Positions 34,548 to 43,555 of a DNA stretch of 64,000 nt are shown in pieces. The translations under genes were made by a program, and so were the position numbers. The DNA comes from Amycolatopsis albispora (GTDB taxonomy: Bacteria; Actinomycetota; Actinomycetes; Mycobacteriales; Pseudonocardiaceae). The stretch lies in contig NZ_CP015163.1 in assembly GCF_003312875.1 (NCBI RefSeq), positions 1,488,001 to 1,552,000 on the forward strand, in the 5' to 3' direction. The notes beneath the pieces were generated by a model. That model was not told where the DNA came from, did not search any database, and saw only the letters and a program-made list of their open reading frames with translations. Position 1 is the stretch's first letter; each line of letters begins with the position of its first letter.

Positions 34548-35653
34548 CGGTTCTCCTCCGGGAACGCCGCGGCCGTCCGGAAACTGCCGTCCCGCTGCTC
34601 CACGGTCAGCTCGCCACCGCTGGCCGCCAGCCGCTCGCGGAGCGTGGACAGCCCGCTGAGCACGGGCAGCGGGCCGGCGGGCGCGCCGTCGTTGACGATG
34701 GTGATGCCCGCCCGCGACAGGGTGATCCGCACCTGCCGCGCTTGCGCGTGCCGCAGGATGTTGGTGGTGGTCTCACGCAGGACCTGGCCGAGCAGCTCGC
34801 CCGCGCCCGCTTCGACCTCGGTTTCGCGGTGGACGCGCACGCGGATGCCCGCCGCCTCGAACAGGTTCTTCGCGTTCTCCAGCTCCGCGGACAGGTTGAG
34901 CCGACGTTGCGCGTAGGCGAGGTCCTTGGTCTGGCTGATGGTGTCGGCGACCAGCGCGTGGATTTCGCGCAGTTCCTCCTCCGCCCGGCCGGGGTCGGTG
35001 CGCACCAGCCGCTGGGCCAGCGTGGTCTTGAGCTTCACCACGTGCAGGGTGTGGCCCTGGATGTCGTGCAGGTCGCTGGCGAACCGGATCCGCTCACGTG
35101 CCACCGCCAGCTCTCCTTCCCGGTCCCGCGCCTCCTCCAGATCCCGGACGACGTCGTAGAACCGCTTGTTGGGGAACATCAGCCCGGTCACCACCGCGGT
35201 CACCCCGGCGGGCACGAGCACAAACGGCACGAGCACACCGAGCAGGTCGTCATACGGCCACAGCAGCCTGCCCGCGCCGATCACGGTGACCAGGGAGACC
35301 AGCACGACCGCCGCCACGGCCCGGTACCGCGGCAGCCGCGGGACCACGAGCGGGCCGACGAAACCGATGCTGTAGAACGCGGTGCTGGTGCCCGCGACCA
35401 GCGAGCCGTAACACCACACCGCCACGGCGACGACCAGGCAGGGGACGGCGACCGCGGTGAGCTTGCCCTTCGTCCACGCCACGAAGGCGACCAGCGCGGC
35501 GAGCAGGCCGAGGCCGAGCACGGCGGCGTCGGTCCAGCTCCGTGCATCGAAGGCCACCGTCGCCGCGCCGCCCGCGGCGACCACCGGCAGCAGCATGGTG
35601 AGGTTGAGGCGGCGCAGGCGCCGGTCGGCGTCCTCGTCGCGCCCGTCCTTCAT
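34544..35653 (-). CDS. Sensor histidine kinase, DesK-like
   Basis: 369 residues. Five to six transmembrane segments in the first 165 residues with short loops, as in DesK-type membrane sensors. Phospho-acceptor His196 in FASDLHDIQGHTLHVV, which matches the D-L-H-D-x-x-G-H signature of the group. ATPase part TTTNILRHAQARQV and a short C-terminus with LSGLSTLRERLAASGG. Divergent from an ABC transporter; the 174-bp gap holds a GTGACAC dyad. The signal may be membrane state or an antimicrobial. Confidence 0.92.
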   Translation of the reverse strand: MKDGRDEDADRRLRRLNLTMLLPVVAAGGAATVAFDARSWTDAAVLGLGLLAALVAFVAWTKGKLTAVAVPCLVVAVAVWCYGSLVAGTSTAFYSIGFVGPLVVPRLPRYRAVAAVVLVSLVTVIGAGRLLWPYDDLLGVLVPFVLVPAGVTAVVTGLMFPNKRFYDVVRDLEEARDREGELAVARERIRFASDLHDIQGHTLHVVKLKTTLAQRLVRTDPGRAEEELREIHALVADTISQTKDLAYAQRRLNLSAELENAKNLFEAAGIRVRVHRETEVEAGAGELLGQVLRETTTNILRHAQARQVRITLSRAGITIVNDGAPAGPLPVLSGLSTLRERLAASGGELTVEQRDGSFRTAAAFPEENR

Positions 35654-35729
35654 CCGCTACCCGTTCTCTCCCGCTCGCCTGCTCCGCTGTCCCAGGAGTC
35701 CATTGTGGCCGTTCCACGGCCGGGTACCA

Positions 35730-35744
35730 GTGACACCGTGTCAC
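35730..35744. promoter_or_regulatory. Operator dyad between DesKR-like genes and ABC operon
   Basis: GTGACAC-C-GTGTCAC, perfect 7-base arms around one base, 77 bp upstream of the kinase start and 84 bp upstream of the ABC ATPase start. Its position fits binding by the neighbouring NarL-type response regulator; inferred. Confidence 0.6.
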
Positions 35745-35827
35745 ACGTTCACCCCAAAGAACGTCATGGTGCATCGGTGACGTGACCGCACTGGCTGGGC
35801 GCGCTCCCGGCTGTTGTGCTTACCGCC

Positions 35828-36715
35828 ATGTCCACACCAGTCATCGAGGTAGAGGGCCTGAACCTCAAATACGGCGAATTCCACGCTGTGAAGGACCTTT
35901 CCTTCCAGGTGCGGCGCGGGGAGTTCTACGCGCTGCTCGGCACGAACGGGGCGGGGAAAACCTCGACCCTGGAAACCATCGAAGGCCACCGCAGCGCCAC
36001 CTCGGGCACCGTCCGGGTGTTCGGGCAGAGCCCGCGTGACCGCCGTGCGGTGCGGCCGCGAATGGGCATCATGCTGCAGGAGAGCGGGTTCTCGCCGGAC
36101 CTGACCGTGCGCGAGTCGGTCAGCCTGATCGGCAAGCTCACCGAGCGCACCGACACCGTCGACCGCGTGCTCGGCGTGGTCGACCTCGGGCACAAGGGCC
36201 GCACCAAGGTTTCCCAGCTTTCCGGCGGGGAGAAGCGGCGCCTGGACTTCGCCACCGCCGTCTACGGCACGCCCGAGCTGATCTTCCTGGACGAGCCGAC
36301 CACCGGACTGGACATCCAGTCCCGCGACGACCTGTGGGACGCGGTGGACCGGCTGCGCGACGAGGGCTCGACCATCGTGCTCACCACGCACTACCTGGAA
36401 GAGGCCCAGCAGCGCGCCGATCGGATCGGCCTGATGCACCGCGGCACCTTCCACCGGGAGGGGACTGTCTCGGAGCTGACGCGGACCCTGCCCGGCGCCA
36501 TCCGCTTCACCCTCCCGGCCACCGCGCCCGCGCTGCCGCTGCGGGCCACGCGTGACGCCGACGGGAAGTTCGCCATCGAGACCTTCGGCCTGCAGAAGGA
36601 CCTGCACACGTTGCTCGGCTGGGCGCAGGACCACGCGGTGGAGCTGGGTGATCTCGAGGCCGGGCCGACGCGGCTCGACGACGTGTTCCGCGCCATCGGC
36701 GCCAACGACCAGTAA
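35828..36715 (+). CDS. ABC transporter ATP-binding protein (ABC-2 exporter type)
   Basis: 295 residues from ATG 35828 (an in-frame TTG at 35816 is less likely; no strong ribosome site precedes either). Walker A GTNGAGKTS at 38-46, Q-loop MLQESGFSPDLTV, signature LSGGEKRRLDFA near 131 and Walker B ELIFLDEPTTGLD, followed by the H-loop TTHYLEEAQQRADRI. The C-terminal ~70 residues are the DrrA/NatA-type tail. Energises the next-gene permease. Under likely control of the divergent two-component system. Confidence 0.94.
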   Translation: MSTPVIEVEGLNLKYGEFHAVKDLSFQVRRGEFYALLGTNGAGKTSTLETIEGHRSATSGTVRVFGQSPRDRRAVRPRMGIMLQESGFSPDLTVRESVSLIGKLTERTDTVDRVLGVVDLGHKGRTKVSQLSGGEKRRLDFATAVYGTPELIFLDEPTTGLDIQSRDDLWDAVDRLRDEGSTIVLTTHYLEEAQQRADRIGLMHRGTFHREGTVSELTRTLPGAIRFTLPATAPALPLRATRDADGKFAIETFGLQKDLHTLLGWAQDHAVELGDLEAGPTRLDDVFRAIGANDQ

Positions 36716-36729
36716 AGGACTCCGACCCC

Positions 36730-37449
36730 ATGTTGCCGATCGCCCTGAGCGAGCTGATCCAGATCTTCCGCAACCGCCTGGTGCTGGTCACCAGCTTCGT
36801 CATGCCGGTCGCGGTGAGCGCGTTCTTCATCTACCAGCACGAGGTGTTCGCCCAGCTGGCCAGCCTCGGTTACATCGCGGCGATCGTGATGTTCACCGTG
36901 TGCGGGTTCGGGCTCTACGCCACCTCGGTGACCACGCTGGCGTCGCGGCGCCAGAACCTGTTCCTCAAGCGACTGCGCTCCACCGCCGCGAGCGACGCGG
37001 GCATCCTCACCGGCCTGCTGCTCCCGGTCACCGTCATCGCACTGGTGCAGGTGGTCGCGATCCTGACCGTGCTGGCCGTGGTCACCACCACGCCCGACAA
37101 CATCCCGCTGCTGGTCGCCGGCGTGGTCGCGACCTTGGTGATGATGCTCGGGCTGGGCCTGGCCACCGCCGGGCTGACCAACTCGCCGGAACACGCGCAG
37201 GTGACCACGCTGCCGATCAGCCTCGGCACCATCGCGGTGGCCAGCTGGGTCGGCATCAGCGGGACCGAGGACCTCACGCTGCTCAAGCGGCTGCTGCCCG
37301 GCGGTGCCGCCACCGAACTGGCGGTCAACGCCTGGAACGGCGGCGTGGCGGTGACCGATTCGCTGCTCCTGCTGGCCCCGACGCTGGCGTGGGTGGTCGT
37401 GGCGGTCGCGCTCGCGTCGCGCATGTTCCGCTGGGAGCCGCGCCGATGA
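36730..37449 (+). CDS. ABC-2 type permease
   Basis: 239 residues from ATG 36730 (AAAGGA upstream). Six hydrophobic segments; MLPIALSELIQIFRNRLVLVTSFVMPVAVSAFFIY is the typical first part. Forms an exporter with the ATPase 14 bp upstream. Its stop overlaps the TAP peptidase start (ATGA), so all three are one translational unit. Exported substrate unknown: lipid, peptide or drug are all possible. Confidence 0.9.
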   Translation: MLPIALSELIQIFRNRLVLVTSFVMPVAVSAFFIYQHEVFAQLASLGYIAAIVMFTVCGFGLYATSVTTLASRRQNLFLKRLRSTAASDAGILTGLLLPVTVIALVQVVAILTVLAVVTTTPDNIPLLVAGVVATLVMMLGLGLATAGLTNSPEHAQVTTLPISLGTIAVASWVGISGTEDLTLLKRLLPGGAATELAVNAWNGGVAVTDSLLLLAPTLAWVVVAVALASRMFRWEPRR

Positions 37450-38882
37450 AGCTGCTGCGGATTTCCCTGGTGCCCGTGGTGGTCGCGGCGTCGCTGGTCG
37501 CGGCGCTGCCCGCGGCGACGGCGGAACCGCCGGGCTGGGGCGAGTGCCCGGCGGACGTCACCGGAGCCGGTCTCGAATGCGCGACGCTCGAGGTGCCGCT
37601 GGACTACCGGAATCCCGATGGCGAAACGATCGAGATCGCGGTTTCGCGGCTGGCCAGCACCAATCCGGAGAAGCGCCGGGGTGTGCTGCTGACCAACACC
37701 GGCGGTCCCGGCGGGGAGGGCCTGGCGTTCCCGGCCATCCTGCGGGACAACCTGAAGCTGCCGCAGGAAGTGCTGGACAGCTACGACATCATCGGGATGG
37801 ACCCGCGCGGCGTCGGCCACAGCACGCCGGTGACCTGCGACCTGCAGCCGACGCAGTGGATCACCAACATTCCGCTCTACGCAAGGAATCCGGCCGACGT
37901 CACCGCGCAGGCCGAGCAGGCGAAGGTGGTGGCGGCGCAGTGCGGTGCGTCGGCGACGGCGCCGCTGCTGCCGCACATCACCACCGCCAACACCGCCCGC
38001 GACCTGGACCGGGTCCGCGAGGCGCTCGGTGAGTCCACAGTGTCCTATTTCGGCATCTCGTACGGCACCTATCTCGGTTCGGTGTACACCACGCTGTTCC
38101 CGGAGCGCAGCGACCGGATCCTCATCGACAGCGCCACCGGCCCGGGCGGCTGGGACGCCTCGTTCACGCGGATGTTCGGTGAAGGCTTCGAGGACCGGTT
38201 CCCGGACTTCGCGGAGTACGCCGCCGCGCACCCGGAACACGGGCTCGGCAGCACACCCGGCCAGGTGACGGCCAAGTACTTCGAGATCGCCGCGCGGCTG
38301 GACGCGAAACCGACGCCGGAAGGCATCAACGGCCAGGTGTTCCGGCAGCTCACCTTCGCCAAGTTCTACTACGACCACGAATTCCCGTCGCTGGCGCGGG
38401 CCTGGCACGCGCTCGACACCGGGAAACCGTTGCCACAGCCGGAAGCCGCCGCGGCACCGGCCGGGGACAACTACCTCGCCAGCCAGCTGCACGTGATCTG
38501 CAACGACTCCGACTGGCCGGAGCGGATCGGGCACTACCAGCGCAACGTCGCGGTCGACCGGTTCCGGCACCCGATGTTCGGCGCTGCCGCGGCCAACGTG
38601 ACGCCGTGCGCTTTCTGGCCTTCGGAGCCGGTCGAGCCGCCGGTGGAGATCACCGGTGACGGTCCGCCGAACGTGCTCATCCTGCAGAACCTGCGTGATC
38701 CGGCGACCCCGCTGGCCGGCGCCCAGAAGTTGCGGCGCGCCTTCGGTGACCGCGCGCGGATGGTCACCGCCGACCAGGGCGGGCACCTGGGCTACCTGTA
38801 CCTGGACAACCGCTGCCTCAACGACGCCGGCACGAACTTCCTGCTCACCGGGCAGCGCCCGCCGCGTGACCTGGCGTGCTGA
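37446..38882 (+). CDS. Secreted alpha/beta hydrolase, tripeptidyl aminopeptidase (TAP) family
   Basis: 478 residues with signal peptide (MKLLRISLVPVVVAASLVAALPAATA). Nucleophile Ser205 in GISYG, Asp418 in LQNLRDPAT, His447 in QGGHL; TNTGGPGGEG and GMDPRGVGHS are present. Nearly the same layout and many shared segments (TANTARDLDRVREALGE, EGINGQVFRQLT, NVTPCAFWP) as the protein at 9344-10783. Translationally coupled to the ABC permease, which is an odd place for a peptidase; it could trim an exported peptide or clear a peptide signal. The ABC link is positional evidence. Confidence 0.9.
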   Translation: MKLLRISLVPVVVAASLVAALPAATAEPPGWGECPADVTGAGLECATLEVPLDYRNPDGETIEIAVSRLASTNPEKRRGVLLTNTGGPGGEGLAFPAILRDNLKLPQEVLDSYDIIGMDPRGVGHSTPVTCDLQPTQWITNIPLYARNPADVTAQAEQAKVVAAQCGASATAPLLPHITTANTARDLDRVREALGESTVSYFGISYGTYLGSVYTTLFPERSDRILIDSATGPGGWDASFTRMFGEGFEDRFPDFAEYAAAHPEHGLGSTPGQVTAKYFEIAARLDAKPTPEGINGQVFRQLTFAKFYYDHEFPSLARAWHALDTGKPLPQPEAAAAPAGDNYLASQLHVICNDSDWPERIGHYQRNVAVDRFRHPMFGAAAANVTPCAFWPSEPVEPPVEITGDGPPNVLILQNLRDPATPLAGAQKLRRAFGDRARMVTADQGGHLGYLYLDNRCLNDAGTNFLLTGQRPPRDLAC

Positions 38883-38899
38883 GCACCGAAAGGGAACCC

Positions 38900-39532
38900 A
38901 TGGACGACACCACGCTCATCGCCGAGGACCTGCTCCTGCTGCTGCTCGACGACAAGTCGGGCACGCCCGCCGGGGCGGGCACCCTGCACTACACCCTCGG
39001 CGGCGCGCTGCTTGTCGAACTCGCCCTGCTCGGCCGGGTCGAGACCGGCGGTGACCGCCCGAAGCTGAACGGCCCCCAGGTGCTCGCCATCGGGGACGGG
39101 CCGCTGCCGGATCCGATGCCGCGGCGGGCCTACGACAAGATCGCCGAGCGGCCGCGGAACGTGCAGTCGCTGCTGCTCGCGATCGGCGGTGGGCTCTGGA
39201 AGCCGCTGACCGACCGGCTGGTGGAGCGCGGCCTGCTCCGGCGGGAGAGCAAGCGGCTGCTGGGGGTGTTCAACCGGACCACACTGCCCATCGGCGACGG
39301 GCGGCACGAGGAGGAACTGCGGCGGAAGGTGTGCGCCGTGCTGGAGGACGGCGCCGCCGCCGACCCGCGCACGGCGGCGGTGATCGCGCTGCTTTCGGCG
39401 AGCGGCACGTTGCCGTCGCTGCACCCGCGGCCGAGGTGGTCGGGGGAGGTGTACCAGCGCGCCAAGCAGTTCGAAGAGGGCGACTGGGGTGCGTCGGCGG
39501 TGCACACGGTGGTGGTCACCACCGTGACCTAG
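38900..39532 (+). CDS. GPP34 family phosphoprotein (GOLPH3-like)
   Basis: 210 residues from ATG 38900 (GAAAGGGAACCC upstream; an ATG-like start 24 bases earlier overlaps the peptidase). Helical GPP34 fold: TLIAEDLLLLLLDDKSGTP, YTLGGALLVELALLGRV, LVERGLLRRESKRLLGVFNRTTLP. In eukaryotes the family binds phosphoinositides at the Golgi; in actinomycetes the role is unknown, though membrane association is likely. Last gene on this strand before the Ala-rich protein. Confidence 0.9.
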   Translation: MDDTTLIAEDLLLLLLDDKSGTPAGAGTLHYTLGGALLVELALLGRVETGGDRPKLNGPQVLAIGDGPLPDPMPRRAYDKIAERPRNVQSLLLAIGGGLWKPLTDRLVERGLLRRESKRLLGVFNRTTLPIGDGRHEEELRRKVCAVLEDGAAADPRTAAVIALLSASGTLPSLHPRPRWSGEVYQRAKQFEEGDWGASAVHTVVVTTVT

Positions 39533-39535
39533 TGC

Positions 39536-40363
39536 CTAGCCGAAGGGGACGCCGGTGACCCGGTAGCCGCCGTGCTCGATGGGCAGGAACGGGATGGCGC
39601 TGTTGCACTTGAGGGTGTCCTGCGCGAACCCGCCGGTGCTCCAGCTCCACCCGATGGCGTCCTGGCCGTGCCTGCCGTCGCGCACGCTGATGCCGACGCG
39701 CCGCCCCACGAGGTCGGTACCCGGCGGCGCGGCCGGGAAGTCCCCCCGCTCGATGACGCCGGTCACCACCCCGAGCCCGTCGGCGGCCAGCACGCAGTCG
39801 ATCCGGCCCTCGAAGTCGGCGAACGGCTCGCCTTCGGTGGTGAGATGGTTGACGTGGAAGCGCCCGGACGGCACCCCGTCCGGGGACAGCCGCCCGTCCA
39901 CGGTGAAGCGCACCGGGTCACCGGGCCGCCCGTGCTCACCCGGCAGTCGCGCACCCCCGCTGCCCACCACCCTGGTCCCCGGCGGCCCAGCCGCCGCCAC
40001 CCCCGGCGCCGCCCCCGCCGGGCTTGCCGCGCCCACGGCTTCCGCCGTGGCCGCGGCGCTCGGCGCCACCCCAGCCGCCTCGGCGGCGCTGACCGTGCTC
40101 CCGGCACCCGCTGCGCTCCCGGACCCCGGCGCCGCCGCTGTGCCCACCGCGCTTCCGGCCGCCGCTGTGCCCAGCGCGCTCCCGGCCCCCGCCGCGTTAC
40201 CGGCGCCCGGCGCCGCCCCCGCGGCGCTCGCCGCGTTACCGGCGCTCGGCGCCATCCCCGCGGCTCCGGCCGCCCCCGGTGCCGCCCCCGCGGCGCTCAC
40301 TGTGCCCACCGCGCTTGCTGCCACGAGTGCCCCGGTCAGCCAGATCCTTGTTCCCTTGCGCAC
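39536..40363 (-). CDS. Secreted protein with ~110-residue Ala/Gly/Pro low-complexity spacer
   Basis: 275 residues from GTG 40363 (GGGAGG eight bases upstream). Signal peptide VRKGTRIWLTGALVAASAVG, then to about residue 125 an almost pure Ala/Gly/Ser/Pro tract with irregular AAGAAPG, GNAAGAG and GTAAAPG units. The last ~150 residues form a folded beta-rich domain: GDPVRFTVDGRLSPDG, GRFHVNHLTTEGEPFADFEG, RIDCVLAADGLGVVTGVIE and GQDAIGWSWSTGGF. Domains of this look recur in secreted actinomycete proteins of unknown role. The spacer may span the cell wall. DNA in the tract (39960-40330) is internally repetitive and prone to length change. Confidence 0.72.
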   Translation of the reverse strand: MRKGTRIWLTGALVAASAVGTVSAAGAAPGAAGAAGMAPSAGNAASAAGAAPGAGNAAGAGSALGTAAAGSAVGTAAAPGSGSAAGAGSTVSAAEAAGVAPSAAATAEAVGAASPAGAAPGVAAAGPPGTRVVGSGGARLPGEHGRPGDPVRFTVDGRLSPDGVPSGRFHVNHLTTEGEPFADFEGRIDCVLAADGLGVVTGVIERGDFPAAPPGTDLVGRRVGISVRDGRHGQDAIGWSWSTGGFAQDTLKCNSAIPFLPIEHGGYRVTGVPFG

Positions 40364-40465
40364 GTTCGTTTCCTCCCGGTCGCTTGCCTGTGCGCCCCAG
40401 CTTCGCGGCGTGGCCGCGCCGGATCTTCCCCCTCGGGATGGAGGCGGCTCCACCCTCGGCGGGAG

Positions 40466-41253
40466 CTAGACAGGCTTCCCGGTTTCGTCGCAGGGCAGCT
40501 GGCCGGGACCATAGACGGCGGCGTAGTCGTCCGCGAGGTCGGCGGCGGTGTCGTGGATGGCGGCGCTGTCCACGGCGATCGCCCCCGAGAAGGGCTCGTC
40601 CACGTCGTTGATCACGAGCAGCGAACCGATGAACAGGGCCGCCGTGGTGACCACCGCGGCCAGGTGGAACAGGTTGCGTTTCACCGGGATCGAATACGCG
40701 AACCCGCCGATGGTCAGCGCCAGGGTCAGCGCCATGAACCAGAATACCGCGTCCGGAATGGACGGACTCGCCTCGGCTATCCTGGCCTGCCGTTTCACCG
40801 ACCTTTCCTTGTCCGCCTGCACGAGCATTTCGAAAACGGCGTCGCCCTTGTCCATGCTTTGAAGCTTTCGCGGAAACCGGTGGTCCACACGCTGGGCGCG
40901 GGGGAGTTGCGCCCGTCCGCCATCGCGGGCCATTCCAGCTCGCCCACCGCGCGGGCGTAGCAGACCGTGCCCGCCTGCAGGCGCTGCCGCACCGGCTCCG
41001 GCGCGTAGTCCGCGGTCTCGAACATGTGGTCAACCACACCGGCTTCGGCGGTGGCGGCTTCGTCCGCCTCGCTGAACGACTCGGCGGCGGCGACCAGCAC
41101 AAAAGCCAGCACCAGCACGGCGAGCGTTTCGATGGGACTGGTCATGTCCTTGCGGGAAGGAACGTCGTCGTCCTCGGTGCGCCCGCGGATGAGGCGATTC
41201 GCGAGCCAGCCCGCCAGCACGGCCGCGACAATGAGCAAGGAAGTCACCAGCAC
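40466..41253 (-). pseudogene. DUF4239 membrane protein, one-base frameshift
   Basis: Frame 1 (from 41253) reads MLVTSLLIVAAVLAGWLANRL, PIETLAVLVLAFVLVAAAESF and on to VWTTGFRESFK. At the TTT run 40858-40860 (AAA in the gene) one base appears lost, and frame 2 resumes SMDKGDAVFEMLVQADKERS then PDAVFWFMALTLALTIGGFAY and two more hydrophobic segments to the end. Restoring one base gives a ~262-residue protein with four membrane helices, the normal DUF4239 (bestrophin-like) size. Function unknown. A sequencing error is as likely as true inactivation. Confidence 0.75.
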
Positions 41254-41400
41254 CGGCTCAGGATAGGCAGGTCAGGCACCCGCGATATACCGCTGCGGCG
41301 GGTGTTCACCCCAAGCGGTATTCGGTGAGATTTATTCACGAATCCGGAAAAGGAGGCGTCCGGGAACGGAAATGAAGTCCGCGCGGGCAGCCGGGGACTC

Positions 41401-41423
41401 ATGCACGTGGTGCATCAGTGCAT
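41401..41423. promoter_or_regulatory. GTGCAT repeats upstream of CocE-type hydrolase
   Basis: ATGCAC-GTG-GTGCAT (41401-41415) is a perfect 6-base-arm dyad. A third GTGCAT follows at 41418-41423, then a TTGCTTGACC promoter-like stretch at 41433. The site lies 70-90 bp before the hydrolase start. Probable regulator site; the cognate protein is unknown. Confidence 0.45.
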
Positions 41424-41493
41424 GCGAAACCCTTGCTTGACCTCGCTGGTTCCGGCGCCCAGAGTCGGGAGCTGTCGACGGTGAGGAGATGCG

Positions 41494-42987
41494 ATGAAGC
41501 GCCTGCTCGTGCTGATGGCCACGATCGTGGCCGCCGGATCGTTGTGCGCCGCCCCGGCGGGTGCGGCGCGGTCGTTCTTCGGGTACGAGCGGCCCGCCGT
41601 CCACGAGGTGCACAGCGAAGCGCTCCCGGTGCCACTGCGCGACGGCGGTCATCTCGCCTGCCGCCTGCACCGCCCGGCGGACGCGGCCGGGAAGCCCGTC
41701 TCCGGGCGGTTTCCCGGCATCGTCTACGACTTCAACGCGTACGACAATCTCGACCAGCTCGCCGCCGAATCGGCGTATTTCGTGCGGCGCGGGTACAACG
41801 TGCTGTCCTGCAACGCGCGCGGCTCCGGTGCCTCGCCGGGGCGGATCGACCCGTTCAGCGCCCAGGAGCAGGCCGACAACCACGACGTGATCGAATGGCT
41901 GGCCGCGCGCCCGTGGTCGACCGGCCGGATCGGGCAGCTCGGCGTCAGCTACGGCGCGCACGCGGCGCTGCTGGTGGCCACCAGCAAGCCGCCGCACCTG
42001 GAGACGATCATCCCGGTCAACGGCATCTCCGACTGGTACGAGAACACCATCTACCGCGGCGGCATCTACTCGGCGCGCATTCGCGACTGGCAGCGGCAGG
42101 TCGCGCCGGACACCCTGCGCACCTACGCCGAACACCCGTACTACGACGACTTCTGGCGCGAGCGCAGCGTCAAGGACCGTTGGTCCGAATTGGACATTCC
42201 GGTGCTGGAGATCAATGGCTGGCGCGACCGGTACCGCGGTGGCATGGTGGAGAACTTCCAGGCCCGCAGGGAAAACGTGTGGCTGGTGTCCGGGCCGTGG
42301 GAGCACGGCCTCCCGGCCGGGCAGCCCGCCGGGATCGGCCCCGGCGAGTACCTGGCGTGGTTCGACCGGTGGCTCGGCGGACGGCGCGCGCCACTGCCGC
42401 CCGCGAAGGTCACCTCGCACGGCACTCCGGACGAAGGCTGGCGGGCATTCAGCGACTGGCCGCCCGCCGAAGCGGACAGGACCCGGTTCGCGCTGACCAC
42501 CGCGGGCGAACTGGCCAGGTCGCCGGGCGCGCCGGGCACGCGCGAATACCGCGTCAACACGGAGACCACGCCCGCGGAACCGGGGGAGAAGCTCACCTTC
42601 GGCACCCCGCCGCTGCGGCGGGACCTCGTGCTCGCGGGCCGGCCGAAGGCGGAAATCGAGGCCTCGGTGACGGCCTCGGACGGAAACCTGGCCGCGGTGC
42701 TGGAGGACGTCGCGCCCGACGGCAGCACGACCCGGGTTTCCGCGGGCTGGCTGAAACTCAGTCACCGCCACGGTCACACCGCGCCCGCCCCCGTCCATTC
42801 AGGACAGTGGTATCGGACCACAGTGGACCTCTGGCCGGTGCACCACCGCCTCGCCGCCGGGCACACGCTGCGCCTCACCGTCGCCAGCGACGACTACCCG
42901 GAGATCGACTCGGACGCACCGGCGGGCTCGGTCGCCCTGCGCCTCGGCGCCGGTGGCTCCGCCCTCACCGTGGACGTCCTCCGGTAA
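41494..42987 (+). CDS. Secreted CocE/NonD family hydrolase (peptidase S15)
   Basis: 497 residues from ATG 41494 (GAGGAG upstream) with signal peptide MKRLLVLMATIVAAGSLCAAPAGA. N-terminal alpha/beta hydrolase: ARGSGASPGR, nucleophile Ser in LGVSYGAHAA, Asp region EINGWRDRY and His in GPWEHG. The C-terminal beta-jelly-roll (X-Pro dipeptidyl peptidase C-terminal domain) starts near residue 340. Family members hydrolyse esters, beta-lactams or X-Pro peptides. The end overlaps the convergent TetR gene by 23 bp. Confidence 0.9.
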   Translation: MKRLLVLMATIVAAGSLCAAPAGAARSFFGYERPAVHEVHSEALPVPLRDGGHLACRLHRPADAAGKPVSGRFPGIVYDFNAYDNLDQLAAESAYFVRRGYNVLSCNARGSGASPGRIDPFSAQEQADNHDVIEWLAARPWSTGRIGQLGVSYGAHAALLVATSKPPHLETIIPVNGISDWYENTIYRGGIYSARIRDWQRQVAPDTLRTYAEHPYYDDFWRERSVKDRWSELDIPVLEINGWRDRYRGGMVENFQARRENVWLVSGPWEHGLPAGQPAGIGPGEYLAWFDRWLGGRRAPLPPAKVTSHGTPDEGWRAFSDWPPAEADRTRFALTTAGELARSPGAPGTREYRVNTETTPAEPGEKLTFGTPPLRRDLVLAGRPKAEIEASVTASDGNLAAVLEDVAPDGSTTRVSAGWLKLSHRHGHTAPAPVHSGQWYRTTVDLWPVHHRLAAGHTLRLTVASDDYPEIDSDAPAGSVALRLGAGGSALTVDVLR

Positions 42988-43537
42988 GCGGCGACAGCCC
43001 GGCGACGGCCAGCCGGAACAGGCGGTCCGCGGCGGCCGGGTCGGGGCGGTGCTCGGTGGCGAGCACGATGCCGACGATCAGCGTGATCAGGTCGGTGAAG
43101 GTGACCTCCGCCGGTACCGCACCATCCCGCACGGCGCGGTCCAGCAGCGGGGCGGCCGCCGCTTCCAGCATGGCCGCGCACGAGTTCTCGTGCACCGGGT
43201 CGGGCACGTCGTAGGCCAGCGCCGCCGCCAGGCCCCGCGCGGTGGCGGAGTAGGCGACCACCTCGCCCAGCCATTCGAGCAGCGCGTCCCGGCTGTCGCC
43301 GCGGCCGGTCAGTTCGCGGGCGCGGTCGCTCAGCGCCTCGATCCGCTGGTGGGACACGGCTTCGAGCAGGGCGTGGCGGGTGGGGAAGTGGCGGCGCACG
43401 GTCGCCGAGCCGACCCCGGCGGTGCGCGCGATCTGTTCGAGCGAGGCCGCGGCGCCGTGGGCGGCGACCTCTTCCTCGGCCACCGCGAGGATGCGCGCGT
43501 AGTTGCGCCTCGCGTCCGCACGCTGGTGTTCCGGCAT
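42965..43537 (-). CDS. TetR family transcriptional regulator
   Basis: 190 residues. Helix-turn-helix SLEQIARTAGVGSATVRRHFPTRHALLEAV (about 32-61), of the sub-group with C-terminal domain similar to SbtR. Divergent from the NmrA-like gene; the 104-bp gap holds a 22-bp direct repeat, the first copy only 19 bp from this start. It probably represses itself and the NmrA-like reductase. Confidence 0.92.
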   Translation of the reverse strand: MPEHQRADARRNYARILAVAEEEVAAHGAAASLEQIARTAGVGSATVRRHFPTRHALLEAVSHQRIEALSDRARELTGRGDSRDALLEWLGEVVAYSATARGLAAALAYDVPDPVHENSCAAMLEAAAAPLLDRAVRDGAVPAEVTFTDLITLIVGIVLATEHRPDPAAADRLFRLAVAGLSPLTGGRPR

Positions 43538-43555
43538 GGCCTGACCTCCGGGTTT

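Noticed and set aside
39960..40330. Repetitive DNA that could be taken for a CRISPR or tandem-repeat array
   Set aside because: Units are irregular and encode an Ala/Gly-rich protein in frame; there are no constant repeats with unique spacers.
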